Source: Spinellus fusiger
Taxonomy: Eukaryota; Mucoromycota; Mucoromycetes; Mucorales; Phycomycetaceae
Length of the DNA: 64,000 nt
Assembly: GCA_025094145.1 (NCBI GenBank)
Contig: JALLLS010000116.1
Span: 1 to 64,000, forward strand
Direction: 5' to 3'
The position numbers and the translations under genes were made by a program. A model generated the notes under the pieces. The model searched no databases. It saw nothing but the letters and a program-made list of their open reading frames with translations, and was not told where the DNA came from. This document shows positions 1 through 11,376 of this stretch, one piece after another (the stretch's first letter is position 1; each line of letters begins with the position of its first letter).

Positions 1-48
1 CCCTTTCCTGTATACCAACTTCCTTCTCCAAACAAGTATACCCTTTCT

Positions 49-3000
49 TTGAAAGTAGGACCACTTTGTTTTCTATGCCTTTACCTCCTCCCTTCTATGC
101 CACGTTCTCACTTTATGTCCATTCTTTCTTCTCTTCCTATTTTTCCCAACACCATCTTGTGTGGTGACTTCAATGCAAGGCTGGGTGACATTACTGGTGA
201 TGTAGTGATGTCTCCCCATGGCTTGAGGAGCAGTCCCTGTCTGTGTTGAACTCTTCTCTTTCCTATGGCACTGCTACCTGGCATGGTTTCCAGCATGATT
301 GCACATGCACAAGTATCATTGACCTGTTTCTATACAATTTTCCTATGATCCTCCCTTCTATGAATATCTTTTCTGACCTCTCCCTTGGCTCTGACCACCG
401 TATGCTTACCCTTTCCTTTACCTATGATATGTCCTCTACTTCCCCTTCTCCCCCATCTTCCCCTTCATCATTCATTCACCCCCAATGCCTCTGGAATCTA
501 TCAAGACTACAAGAAGAAGATCCATGCAACCTGTACATTTCCACATTCACCTCCCTCTCCCAACCCTTATGCACCCAACTACAATCCCTTGTTTCTTCCC
601 CTCCCCCTACTTGCCCACTCATTGACAGTCTCAATGACTCACTCAATGAGTGTATCTACCTATCTCTGGATGCAGCTCTGGGTACCAAGACTCCTTGGCT
701 GTCCCATTAGAAAAATTACTGGTCTCCTGCCCTGCAATCTGCTGCTGCCATTTGTGAGAGGTGCTACAGAAAGTGGAGATACTGTACAGGTATTGACAAG
801 GTCTACTGGTGGTCAAAGTACAAGACTGCCCATGCTTCCTTTGTATCTGCTGTCCTGTCAGCAAAATTTATGTCATGGCAGAATTTCTGCAAGTCACTTG
901 AGACCAACTTTTCCAAGGCTTCAGCCAAGGTTAAGCATCTCAAGGGGCACCACACTTCCACTCCTTCTTTCTCCCACCCTGATGGTCTGGCTGTTGCTGT
1001 AAAGGTGATGGCTGACCATCTTGAAACTGTATATAGTGGTGACATCCTTCCTTCCTCCTGTCCTCCCCCTCCTGGTCCTTTCACTTCCCTCCTTCCTTTC
1101 TCCTCCTATGCTCCCCTTCCTTCCCCTGGTGTGTCTGGTGTGTCTAGTGTTCCTGGTGGCCGTCCATCTTCTGGTGTCTCCCCTAGTTCTCCTGGTGTCC
1201 CTTTGGTTCCATCTGGTGTGTCTGGTGTGTCTGGTGTGTCTGGTGCTCTTGGTTTGCCATCCATTGGCATTCCAATGTTTGACTCTGCTTTGGTGGGTTG
1301 TTGTATCATGCTTCTCCCTAACAGGAAAGCCCCTGGTACTGACCATATCAAGGCTGAAATGCTCAAGCCTCTGTGCTCAGTGGTGGCCCCTCTCATTTCT
1401 TTGCTCTTCACAGTCTGCTGGCAGTGGTCTTACACTCCCTCTCTTTGGCATCATGCAGCAGTGTTTCCTATCTTCAAGAAGGGTGACCAGTCTGTGGCAG
1501 CCAATTATAGGCCTATTTCCCTGACTTTGGTGATAAGAAAGCTGTTGGAGTTCTGTCTGGCCCCATCATTGTCCCATTATGCTCCTGTGCCTGACCTTGC
1601 ACAAGGTGGTTTATGTCCCAGGAGAAGTCCCATGGATCAGGCTCTGTGCTTGCATGATCTGATGCATGCATACTTCCTTCAACATCACCACTATCCTGTT
1701 GTGGCCCTCTTGGACATATCCTCAGCTTATGACAAGGTAGACAGAAATGTGGTCTGGCAGGCCCTTTCTGCTGGTGCTCCCACTGCTTTCCTGTCTTTTG
1801 TTTCCCATATATTTGATGAGATAACAATATCAGTGCTAGTTTCTAACCACTCTTTCATTTCTTTTTCACCTGTGACTGGAGTGTTGCAAGGTTCTGTGTT
1901 GAGTCCACAGTTGTACACAGTGTACATTAACTCTCTTCCTGGTCTGCTTTGTCTGGTTCCTGGTGCTGGTTCAAAGTCCCACTGTGTGTCCTTTCCCTCT
2001 GCCTCTGGTCCTGCTCCTGTGGTAGTAAACTCTCTGCTTTTTGCAGATGATGTGGCTGTCTTTGGAGACAAGCAGTCTGTCCAGGATATGCTGGCTCTGG
2101 CAGAGCAGCATTTGTTCTCCCTTGGGTACAGGTGGAACCCTAGCAAGTGTGTGGTATTGAACCATCCCTCCTCTACTTCTTCAACGTCCTGTGGCCTCTC
2201 TCTCTCTGTATGGTGTGCCACTTCCACATGCAGAGGAGGTGACATATCTTGGTCTGCCCTTTGGCAAGAAGGGTCTGTCTGCTTCCTCTTTGGTGTCTTC
2301 TTGGTCCCCTGGGGTGCTCAAGGTGATGGGCATCCTAAACCTGGTTGGTGTGAACCATGCTGGCTTCTCTCTCCACCTCTGCTCCCACATCTACAAGACT
2401 TTTGTAAGGCCAAAGTTTGAGTATGGCCTGGCCATCTCTTACTTGAAAGCAGCAGAGTACAAAGCCCTTAAAAGGCTCCAAGACAGGTGTCTCCATCTCC
2501 TGGTGGGTGGCCACCCAACTTTGTCCACAACAGTGCTGAAGCACATTACAAACATGCCCTCCATGAAGCATAGGGTAAATGTGCTGGTGACCCATTTTGC
2601 CTTGCGTTTTTGGTCCTTGCCTTCTTCTTGTCTTCTTGTCCTGCTCTCCACCTCTCTGCCCATGGCCAGAAGGAGTTTATATCTGGTAGAAAATGCTCTG
2701 TACCTTGCCCTGCCAGACCCTGTTCCTGCCAAAGACAGTCAGCTCAAGCTGTTCTTTGAGCAGTACAGACAAGATAAGTTTGACCTGTTCCTTGCCACCA
2801 CCACCATGGTGTTGATCAAACACTGCCGCCCCTTGTTGGGAATTGATCCTGTTCTGTTGGTGCCTGCTTCTAGAGCAGAGAGAAGCCATTTGGTCCATTG
2901 GAGTCTTGGGTGGCTCCCTGGAAAGCCCAGAAAATGTTCCTGTGGTCTTGACCACACCTCACGCCATCACCTTTTGGAGTGTCCTCTTGTTCCTGCCTCC

Positions 3001-3231
3001 CTTTGGTCCTTGCTTCCTGGTTGCTCTGCTGGGGTCTACCCAATTGACCATTGCCTCAACAGCCTATCAACACATTGTGGTGCTCCCTGTCCTGTGTGGT
3101 GGCCTGCCTTACTTGCCTTGCTCTGGCACATAGAAACACTATGTTACCCAGACTGTTTCTTTCCTGAGGACTTGTCTCCTGGATCTCTGTGGCTGGCCTC
3201 TGGTGGCAGTGTTAGGTCTTCACAAGAATGA
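49..3231 (+). pseudogene. LINE ORF2 (endonuclease-reverse transcriptase), broken
   Basis: The apurinic-type endonuclease part is at 49-450 in two frames, with CGDFNARLGD, SIIDLF and SDHRML motifs. The reverse transcriptase follows in 870-2420: KAPGTDHIKAEML, ANYRPISLT, an ALLDISSAYDKVD motif A, GVLQGSVLSPQLY and the catalytic FADD box. The frame shifts near 2190, after which 2191-3231 carries the thumb/connection region (FVRPKFEYGLA, RLQDRCLHLL) and a C-terminal CCHC-type knuckle (CSCGLDHTSRHHLLEC). Several frameshifts and stops separate the pieces, so it is inactive. Between endonuclease and RT, at about 1126-1255, is a Gly-Val-Ser-rich minisatellite. It makes the enzyme that nicks the target and copies the RNA in place. 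The clade is not assigned. Confidence 0.85.
1126..1255 (+). repeat. GGTGTGTCT minisatellite in the LINE linker
   Basis: Imperfect tandem repeats built on ggtgtgtct(ggt) encode a Ser-Gly-Val-rich stretch between the endonuclease and RT parts of the LINE ORF2. The related LINE at 8231-12556 has no comparable repeat at this place, so it looks like a local expansion. Confidence 0.6.
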
Positions 3232-3476
3232 AACCTTTTCTGTCTTTCTCCTGGTTGCTCTCCCCCACTGCTACAACCATTTAGTGCACGTTGGGTAGAG
3301 GACCTCCAGAACAGTAGTTTAGTTAGTAGTTTAGAGTTTTCTGTCAAGTAGTTTAGCATTTTTTATATCTTTTAGTCTTAGATGTTTTTTTGTTTCTTTT
3401 CTTTTCTTTTCTGTGGGGTCACTTTACTTTTTGAAGCATGTGATAAATACCCCTTTAATAAAAATAATCTTTAACC

Positions 3477-4508
3477 TGAGCTAAAGCCAGGATCTCTCTT
3501 TTGACACATGGTGTTGTGAGCTTTGCGGCCTTAGTGACTGCCAAGTGTAGTGCAGGGAATTGACTTTACAAATTTCTCTGTTCCTCAACTATTTCTTTTT
3601 TGGTTCTGTTTCTCTTTCTTTCCTTTTTGTGTTGATCTTCTCTTTTCTTCCTCTTTTGGAAACCAATATGTTTCTGACATTTTCTGTATGTGGTAAAGAG
3701 ATCAATGCTCTTGTCCCATAATCCTTTTCCTTTCTTTACTCTTTTTCTCATACTATTCTGTTTTCTAGCTAAACTTGTTTTCTCTTTTCTATGATGTATT
3801 TCTTTATGCTATTTTAGTTGCTTTTGCAGTGGATAACTTCATTACTATGAGTTCACCTCAATGGCACTATTTTAGTTTCTTTTTCTTTTTTTTGTTTTCT
3901 CCTGAAAAATCATTGTTATGATGTATTCTTGTAACAATGCTAGTATAGTTTATTAAATGTGTAGTTATTATTCATCCATGATGTAGTAATAATGCAATTG
4001 TTGTAATTCATTTTCTCTAAGATTGATTTCTTATGAAATCATTCTCTATTTTAACATTTAGTTCTTTAGTATAAATATCCCATTAACCAAGAACTGAAAT
4101 AAATTGTCAAATACTACTCCAAGATCTTCTATTATCTTTTATTCTTCTGTTGTTTTCTTTTGATATCTTCTGATACAAGTTGTGGGCAGTGCTACTGTGT
4201 TTTCTTGTGAAGTATCATTGTTATTTATGAATCAATTCTTAGCAAAGTATTGATTGTGTTCTGTTATTTTGTACCTGCATGTACTGTTTTTCCCCTTTTA
4301 TCTGTTTCCTTTTGCTTCACCATTGTGTTGCAAAATATCATTCTTATTTGTTTTCATAGTCTATTCAATTGAACAGACTATTCCCCTACCCTTTTTATTT
4401 GTTCACAAACCCTACCTCCAATTTCTATTCTGAACCCTTTTCTTACCCTATTACTCTACCTTTCTATCCATCATACACACACCCATAAGTACCACACACA
4501 TCACTTTC
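3477..4508. other. AT-rich spacer, no gene seen
   Basis: It begins with the tRNA-A-box-like TGAGCTAAAGCC at the LINE 3' junction. The remainder is T-rich, with no ORF of substance and no recognised repeat or RNA. Parts may be old LTR sequence (AATAAA at 4099, 'agtataaatatcc' at 4070), but I cannot place them in a family. Confidence 0.5.
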
Positions 4509-4894
4509 TGTCCATGCTAGACACTGTGCTATCAAATAGAGTAATACTATTGGCTGCACATGTCTTCCAAAAAGGGAAGACACATTATCCTGTGTGGATA
4601 CACACAGATAATATAATATAATTAATAAGATAAATGCTAATGCAATATAGTGTCTTGGCTTAACATGTTCACTGTGAAGAGAACATAAAGCCAAGACATG
4701 TATGTGCAATTGTACACTGTAGAATTTAGTATAAATAATCAAGTGAATTCAATGAATAAACACTATCTTCTATCTTCTCTTTTATTCTTCTTCTTTGATC
4801 TATGTGGGCTTCAGTCCAAACCAAGAACCACTAGCTATTTCACTCTGCCCATACCCTGGGTTTAGAACTATTCCTTCCAAATTAGGGAACAACA
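4509..4894 (+). mobile_element. Solo LTR, family LTR-C, copy 1
   Basis: 386 bp, starting TGTCCATGCTAGACACTG and ending GGGAACAACA, so it has the TG...CA ends of an LTR. Inside are a TATA-like TTTAGTATAAATAA at about 4728 and an AATAAA at 4755, in the order expected for a plus-strand LTR. It carries two hairpin sequences: TGTCTTCC/GGAAGACA (4561-4582) and GTCTTGGCTT/AAGCCAAGAC (about 4651-4699). Copies 2 and 3 are at 12557-12944 and 22234-22622. No matching 5-bp target duplication is visible. LTR-D and then tRNA-Leu follow directly. Confidence 0.75.
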
Positions 4895-4897
4895 ATA

Positions 4898-5254
4898 TGT
4901 TGCCACTATACTAAATGCTATGATTCCATTGGCCAGCACACTTTTCCTTATTGGACTCACATGGATTACTTATTTTGGGTTTATTAAATAATCAAACAAA
5001 CAGTATGTCTTGGATGAAGTCACACTCACCCTGAGTAGACTGAAAACAAGATGTACTTAGTCAATTGTATCATATGTAAATTAGTATAAATAAGCAACTA
5101 TTCTGAATGAATAAAAAGAATCTTCTATCCTCTCTTTAACTATTCTTCTTTGATCTACATGGGCTTCAGTCCAGACCTTGTTATCCTCAGTTTCCTTTTA
5201 TTGCTGTCTCTACTTTTGGTCTTAGTATTATGCTGTCCAAATTGGTAACCAACA
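4898..5254 (+). mobile_element. Solo LTR, family LTR-D (relative of LTR-C)
   Basis: About 357 bp from TGTTGCCACT to GTAACCAACA. A TATA-like TTAGTATAAATAAG (about 5081) and AATAAAAAG (about 5109) precede a block (CTTTGATCTACATGGGCTTCAGTCCAGACC) that is clearly related to the same position in LTR-C. It ends 11 bp before the tRNA-Leu gene at 5266. Boundaries are inferred from TG...CA ends, and no clean target duplication was found. Confidence 0.65.
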
Positions 5255-5265
5255 AATATATGTGT

Positions 5266-5348
5266 GGAGAGATGGCCGAGTTGGTCTAAGGCGTCACGTT
5301 AAGGCCGTGATCTCTTCGGAGGCGTGGGTTCGAATCCCACTCTCTTCA
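5266..5348 (+). tRNA. tRNA-Leu (anticodon AAG)
   Basis: 83 nt without intron. The acceptor stem GGAGAGA pairs with TCTCTTC, with discriminator A at 5348. A box TGGCCGAGTTGG, anticodon loop TTAAGGC in the stem TCACG/CGTGA, a long variable arm (GATCTCTTCGGAGGC) as in Leu tRNAs, and B box GGTTCGAATCC. LTR-D ends 11 bp upstream of its 5' end. Confidence 0.95.
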
Positions 5349-5511
5349 TATTTTAACCTTTTCTATATAGAATAGGTGGTGTTGCTAAAATGAGCTAGAA
5401 GTATAAAAATGTTTCAGGTAGAAACTATATATAATAGCAAATTGCATATTTTAATAATAATAATAAAAAGAAAGGGAAGTCAGCCTAAGTCTTGGTTTCC
5501 AAAGAAGGGTG

Positions 5512-6086
5512 TGTGATTATTTTAACAGAAGAATAACAAGACTGAACAAAGATAATTTTTATTAAGTGAAGAAAGGTTCACTATTTATACTTTTTGTGGG
5601 TGCTTATCCTTCAGTGGCATTCTACCTTTTGGTAGTTAATTATTAGTCCATGGCATAGCTTATTGATAGATGCAAACGTATGGTTGGTGTAGATGATTTA
5701 TCCTATGGTAGTTTACATAGGTGTAGCTTTATGGTTGGTGTAGGTGTTCTACCTAATTGTAGACTACATGTTGGAGCCTTATGGTTGGTTCATTGAATAA
5801 GCACACCATTATAGAGCCATCTATTATGTCTTCACTTTTAATTGCCTTTGATAGGTCTTATTTTATCCACTAAGGATTTATAGATGAAGGCAGCTCATTA
5901 AGTGTCTGATAATAATTAGAGCTTAGAAGGTTGATTTGTAGTTACAACCAATCAGTGAGATGATACAGAGATGTACTATGTTACTTGTGTGCACTCAAGC
6001 TTTCATAGAGTATTCTGAATGTCACAGCATACTACTCATGTTGACCAATTCATGAAGAATCTTTGGATTGAAGTCAGAACACAACA
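5512..6086 (-). mobile_element. Solo LTR, family LTR-A, copy 1
   Basis: 575 bp from TGTGATTATT to GAACACAACA. The promoter signals read on the minus strand (TATAAATAGTGAACC, then AATAAAAATTATC), so the LTR points left. Internal short repeats of the type CTTATGGTTGGT and CTACCTTATGGTAG recur through all copies of this family. No clean target duplication is seen. The Ty3-type gag just downstream is on the opposite strand and has a different 3' LTR, so this LTR is not part of it. Confidence 0.75.
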
Positions 6087-6140
6087 CCTATTTTCATAAG
6101 ACTTCAGATCCCACCATCCAAGATTAATTACTGAAACATT

Positions 6141-6457
6141 ATGTCTGTACCTACTCTAGCTGTTGCCACCACTGCATTTCCCTCCATTGGTGCCCCTCCT
6201 TACTTTGCTGGTAATCAAAAGGAACTGACTGACTTTATCACTAAGGTCAAGATGAACCTTGTTCTCCAGGCTGCTCAATTCCCTACAAACAAGCAAAAGA
6301 TCTGCTACCTCTGTTTGTACCTGCAAGGCCCTGCTTTTACTTGGTGCCAACCCTACCTTGAGTCTCTGGTCTTGGGTGACAATGAACGTCAACAAATCAC
6401 TTTTGTTGAATTCCTTCAACTCCTGAGGGATAATTTTGGTAAGGCTGACAAAGTGAG
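6141..6457 (+). pseudogene. Ty3-type Gag, N-terminal fragment
   Basis: About 105 codons of capsid-type Gag: an N-terminal leader rich in Ala/Thr/Pro, then PPYFAGNQKELTDFITKV and LYLQGPAFTWCQPYL, typical of chromovirus Gag. The ORF continues to 6497, but the last 13 codons come from the LTR-B sequence inserted at 6458. The zinc knuckle is lost. It would form the particle shell in an intact element. Confidence 0.7.
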
Positions 6458-6713
6458 TGTTGTAATCATGAAGACAATGCTAGCAGTCACAGACTGATTA
6501 TTAAGTTGTCTCCTTTCTACAATGTAATTCATAGTTAAGACACTGCATATTAAAGTCTACTGAACAGGCCATTATTTGACAAGCATCCTAAAACAGTAAT
6601 AGATCATATTCAGGACACAGCCACTTGTCTATTTAGTATAAATAGACATGTCAAAATTGTTTTAATAAAAGTATCTCATTTTGAGTCTGATTAATTCCCT
6701 TTTGAATTTAACA
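6458..6713 (+). mobile_element. Solo LTR, family LTR-B, copy 1, inside the Ty3 remnant
   Basis: 256 bp from TGTTGTAATC to AATTTAACA, with TTAGTATAAATAGAC (about 6635) and TTTTAATAAAAGTATC (about 6660). An almost identical 256-bp copy in the other orientation lies at 18356-18611, where it has a perfect 5-bp target duplication. Here the flanks differ (gtgag / ggatg). Together with the missing middle of the Ty3 element, this suggests a deletion between two LTR-B insertions rather than one clean insertion. Confidence 0.8.
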
Positions 6714-6715
6714 GG

Positions 6716-7945
6716 ATGCATAAATTTGTCAATCAATTTATTGCCAACTGTCCTACCTGTATCCAAGCAAAAACCCCCAGACAACAGCCTCACAGAACTC
6801 TCCACCCACTCTCAATTCCTGAGGAACCATGGTTGTCTGTCAGTATGGACTTTATCACAGGCCTACCAACTTCTTCTGGATTCAACAGCATTTGGGTAGG
6901 GGTGGACTGACTGACAAAAATGGCTCACTTTGTGCCCTGCCATGACACCATTACTTCAGAAGGACTGGCCAAACTGTTTGTAAAAAATATCCTCTGTCTC
7001 CATGGCTTACCACATGAAATTGTCTCTGATTGTGGTTTAGTGTTTACCTCTAAGTTCTGGCAAAGCTTGACAAAGTCATTGGGGATCAAATCTAACATAT
7101 CCATGGCCTACCACCCACAAACAGATGGCCAGACAGAATGCACCAACTCTACCTTGGAACAATACCTCCACATATATGTGGATTACCAGCAAGATAACTG
7201 GGAAGAATTTTTGCCTCTTGCAGAGTTTAGCTATAACAATGCACAGAATATGTCAACAAAAAAGTCACCCTTCTATGCAAACTTTGGTTTCCACCCCCGC
7301 CTGAAATTTCTGTCCAGCCCATTGCCTGGTATTAATCCAGTAGCCAATTCCCTCTGTGAGCACCTGAAAAAAATTCACAAAGACCTTCAGAAGGAAATCA
7401 AGCTAGCCCAGACCAAACAGAAATACTACTACAATCAAAAACACAAAAAGGCCCCCAAATTTGCTGTTGGTGATAAAGTGTACCTGCTAAGAAGAAACTT
7501 GAAAACACAAAGGCCCTCTGACAAGTTGGATCATTGATGTCTAGGACCTTTCAAGATTGTAAAAAGGATTGGAACTCATGCTTATAAACTGGATCTGCCA
7601 AACTCAATGCAAGTGCACCCTGTTTTCCATGTTGGCCTGTTGACACCCAAAACTCACCCCAAATTCCTGGACATCCCAGGACCTGTCATTGAGCCCCCAC
7701 CACCCATTGTAGTCCAAGGTAAAGAACATTTTGTGGTAGACAGGATCCTGGGTAGTTGTCACCAAAAGAACCACCTTGAATACCTTGTTTCCTGGGAAGG
7801 TTACCCCAATCCATCCAATAACTCCTGGGAACCCATCAGAAACCTATGGAATGCAAAAGAAGCTATGCAAGCCTTCCATGTCCAGTACCCTGATAAACCC
7901 CACCAGTCACTACCTACCAGAAGGCTTTGCAGAGCTCACCCTTAA
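6716..7945 (+). pseudogene. Ty3-type integrase with chromodomain, broken
   Basis: It starts inside the integrase zinc domain (CPTCIQAKTPRQQPH). A stop at about 6908 separates this from the catalytic core at 6920-7537: DFITGL..., VSDCGLVF (second Asp; the usual DRG/DNG reads DCG) and HPQTDGQTECTN with the catalytic Glu. Then the GPY-like tail (GPFKIVKRI) is split by a stop at 7537. A chromodomain follows at about 7730-7890 (FVVDRILGS...HLEYLVSWEGYP...SWEP), which in this group tethers integration to modified histones. Two in-frame breaks make it inactive. Confidence 0.85.
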
Positions 7946-8253
7946 AGAGGGAGATACTGTAATGACTAGTTTGTTCTTGGCAAATTATAAAAGTAATTGG
8001 GGCATCACCAATGGTCTTGTCCCAGACAAACTCATTAGTCTACCATTTGTCTCAACTATTATAAGTTGCTCTCCTCCTGCTTGTATCTTTGTCTTGGCTT
8101 TTGTTATAATCATTAGATTGTTTTATTAAATAATATAGAATTAGATCACAGTATAGAACACTCTAGTATAAATTCTCAACTCATTGTTAAAATAAAAACA
8201 ATATCCTGATATCTGTTTCCTTTTCATACTCTGTCCTTGTCTTCCCTTGTCTC

Positions 8254-11200
8254 CTACCATTGTTCTCCTACCTGTTCCTGATGCACAACACCTAGTACCT
8301 CTGCTTCTTTCTCCTGTCCAAACCTGATCTTTACACTTCTGAATGTGTGTTCAGCATTACTGCATTGACATGGCCTAGGCTTTCCAGGGAGCCACCCCAT
8401 TCTCCAACAAACAAGTCTGCTTCTGTCATGCCTGGCAGCAGGAAGGTACAGAATAGGGTTCACCCCAATGGTTGGTCTACAGGCCTTGATCAGAACCTGG
8501 TCTGTTGCTGCTATGAATCTGTCAAAATGCAGTTGACGTTGTGTTTCTAGATATGCCTTCAGTTTAGCATCAGTGTTGAGAGGCTCTTCAGTCAGGGATC
8601 TGTACAGTGGGTTATTTTGTAGGGGCAACAGTGGAGACTGGCCTTGTTGTTCATCTGACAGGAGAGTAAGGAGACAGTGGGAAGGAAGAGTTCTGGCATG
8701 AATACAGAATCTTGTTTGGAGTGTGTCCATTCAAAACTGCATGCTTTGTAAGTTACTGATGTGTTTCAGTACCACTGTAGAGCTGGTAGGATGACCTCCT
8801 AGGATCATTCTCAGACACCTGTCTTGGATCTTTTCTACTGCCTTGACATCCTTCTTCAATGTAAATATGGCCAGGCCATATTCAAACTTAGGCCTTATGA
8901 AGGTCTTGTAGAGACGTGTGCTCAGAAGCAGAGAAAAACCAGAATGAGAGGCACCAACTGCATGCAACGTTGACATGGCTAACAGAGCACCTGGCTGTCT
9001 GTGCACTGGGGTGGAGGCTGGGTTTATACCATGGGCTCTAAAGGGCATGCCTAGGTAGATAAATTCATTGATAAGTGGCACTACCTCTCCATACAAAGTG
9101 TAGGTTGTTCTGATTAGTGGGTCTTGTTGGACTATTGCACACTTTGATGGACTCCATCTGAAACCCAGAGACAGTGAGTGTTGTTCTGCTACTTGCAGCA
9201 TGCTTTGGACTTCCTGGGGACTACCAATGATGGCTATGTCATCTGCAAAGAAGAGAGAGTTGATGACTGTTGGTCTTGGTTCTGGTAGAGCATTGGATAC
9301 ATCTAGTAAGTAGTTGTACTCTCTCAGTGAAGATGGTGAAGTAGATGAGACAACTGTTGGAGAACATACAAAAGGTATAGACCTGAAGGCAGCTGGAAGA
9401 GAGTTAATGTATATGGAATACAAGTGAGGACTTAGCACTGATCCCTGAAGCACTCCAGTCACAGGGACAAAAGCAGGAGAGACATAGTTGCTCAGTAGAA
9501 CACTGATGGAGACCTCATCAAACATGTTGACTAGAAGTGCCAGGAAAGCAGGTGGGGTGTTTCTCTTTTTGAGAGCATTCCATATCACTCTATGGTCAAC
9601 TGTGTCATAAGCTGCCTTGATGTCCAGATAGGTCACTACTGGGTACTTGTGATGCTGTTTGTAGTGCTGGCTGATGATACTGTGAAGGCACAGGGTCTGG
9701 TCAAGAGCACCTCTTCTTGGTCTAAAACCACCTTGGGCTACGTCCAGAGGCAGGGAGAACTTATGAAACATGGGTGCAAGACACATTTCAAACAGCTTCC
9801 TCACTACTGAGGTAAGAGAAATAGGCCTATAGTTGGCAGGATCATCTGGACTACCCTTCTTGTAGATAGGAAAGACCTGTGCTTGACGCCATGGTGAGGG
9901 GACATAGGCCCATTGCCAACAAACTGTAAACAAGTTAGACAGAACAGGTGCAATCACAAACTTGATGGACTTGATCATTTCTGCTCTGATGTGGTCTGAA
10001 CCTGGTGCTTTTCAAGATGGCAGAAAGGCAATCCAGTGTAATACATCTGCTGAAGTCAAAGGTGCATTGCTAGCAGAGAAAGGTAGCTGTGGTAATGGTG
10101 GTGCTGGTGCAGGTTGTCTTACTTCAGGCAGAATACCTTCACTGTAGACAGTCTCCATGTCTTCTCATTGCTGTGGCAGCTGCTTCTGGTCCATCAGGGT
10201 GCTGGTATGTGGTCTGCTTCTGCCTAAGTTGTCCCAGCTGCTTGATCTTTGAGGTTGTCTTTGCAAAGTCTCTCTCCATTGCCTGACAGAAGGCATGCCA
10301 TGCTCTTCTTTTGGCAGCCTGCACTTCACTTCTAAATGATGCTGCTGCTGCTTGGTGCTTCTCCCACCAGTAGACTTTGTCAAGGCCAACAGCACGTATC
10401 CATCTTCTGTAGTGTCTATCTCTCAGGTCAGCTACCTCCTGTAGGGATGTAGACCAAAAGGCCTTCCAGTGTGTGGGTCTTGGACGTTTGCTACCAACAG
10501 AGAGATCAAGTGCCTTGTATACATTGTTGTTAAAGTGCTCAGTCAACTGGTCAATGGGAGGCTGTGATCTTGGTGGAGAGGCTACTAAGGCTGCTAGCTC
10601 TGTGCTAAGACTTTGTGACAATGTCTGGAAATGGTGTGCATACAGCTTACCAATGTCAGGCTCCTTCAATCTAGACAAGTTTCATAGTCTTCTGAGAGGT
10701 GGTGGTGAGAGGTGAAAGTCAGAGAGATCATAATCAAAAGACAAAGTGAGAAGTCTATGATCAGAGTTCAGTGAGTGCTTGGTATCAACCTCTATGCATG
10801 CATTGGTAAGTGGTGTGTTGGTGATGAAGAGGTCAATGATGCTACTAAGCTGTTGCTGTTGCCTGAATGAGATGTAGGTAGGCTGACCAAATGCAAGAGA
10901 AGAGTTCAGGACTGCCAGGCCTTGTTCTTCTGTCCAAAAAAGCAAGGCATTTCCTCTGGAGTTGGATGCATGATCACCAACATGATCACCAAGGTGTGCA
11001 TTAAGGTCTCCACAGATCAGGGTGTCATTGTTCAAAGGAATGGTATTGAGAACCTCTAGGGCTTCTTCTGTGGATAGGGAGGGGGGAAGGTAAAGGCATA
11101 CAATTCTAATGGATCCAAATTGGACTCCAAGGGCATAGGGGGTGGGCATAGGGGAGAGATGAGAGCACAGATACCCATAGAACCATGGTAGTTGCCTACC

Positions 11201-11376
11201 ACTGGCTTACCATAAGTGTGGAACTGTGTCCATGATGTGGGGAGGAGTGAGGGAGAAAGGAGTCACGTTTCTGTGATGAAGAGCATAGTAAATGTGTGTG
11301 TGTGTTGCATAATGTCATGTACCAAAAACTGTTGAAGTCCATTGGCATTCCAGAGTCCCAGAGAGACTCTATTCAT
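8254..11376 (-). pseudogene. LINE ORF2 (endonuclease-RT) of L2, broken
   Basis: It starts at the ATG at 11376, which overlaps the ORF1 stop by 8 nt (ATGAATAG). The endonuclease is at about 11370-10690 (ICGDLNAHLGD, SSIIDLFI, SDHRLLTLSF). A linker rich in Lys/Arg/Trp follows (10678-10139), and then the RT at 9978-8731 with PANYRPISLTSVVRK, GFRPRRGALDQTL, TYLDIKAAYDTVD, GVLQGSVLSPHLY and NSLFFADDIAI. The C-terminal part (8730-8254) has the WLPGKPRPCQC knuckle start. Stops and frameshifts lie near 11150, 10680, 10010 and 8731. The catalytic FADD is intact, but the frame is not. Confidence 0.85.

Larger units (their letters stand above)
1..3476 (+). mobile_element. LINE copy L1 (non-LTR retrotransposon), 5' part outside the window
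   Basis: Non-LTR retrotransposon running off the left edge. It contains the decayed ORF2 described in the next entry and a 3' UTR of about 245 bp after the stop at 3231. The 3' end is an A/T-rich tail with AATAAAAATAATCTTTAACC, ending at about 3476. The next bases, TGAGCTAAAGCC, read on the minus strand as GGCTTTAGCTCA, which resembles the start of a tRNA with its A box. The last 62 bp (3415-3476) match the 3' end of the SINE at 12970-13483. Poly(A) signals (AATAAA) are present in the tail. Seen: tail and flanks. Inferred: insertion into a tRNA gene. Confidence 0.85.
6087..8230 (+). mobile_element. Decayed Ty3-type chromodomain retrotransposon
   Basis: Ty3/Gypsy (chromovirus-like) remnant: gag start (6141-6457), then a solo LTR of another family (6458-6713), then integrase and chromodomain (6716-7945). 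Protease, reverse transcriptase and RNase H are missing. After the pol stop there is a polypurine tract (AAAGAGGGAGA, 7944-7954). The apparent 3' LTR starts TGTAATGACTAG at 7958 and has TAGTATAAATTC (8165) and AAATAAAAAC (8190). Its right end, about 8230, is uncertain. No matching 5' LTR is visible. Confidence 0.8.

Noticed and set aside
4464..4742. Conserved ORF of 80-92 codons found three times (also 12548-12790 and 22389-22634), starting MIIYTKFYSVQLHIH
   Set aside because: It lies wholly inside the three LTR-C copies and reads antisense through the LTR promoter and hairpins. It is conserved because the DNA repeat is, not because of a protein.
5512..6140. LTR-A copy 1 as the 5' LTR of the Ty3 gag that follows
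   Set aside because: Its TATA and poly(A) signals point the other way, and the 3' LTR of that element (TGTAATGACTAG) is unrelated.
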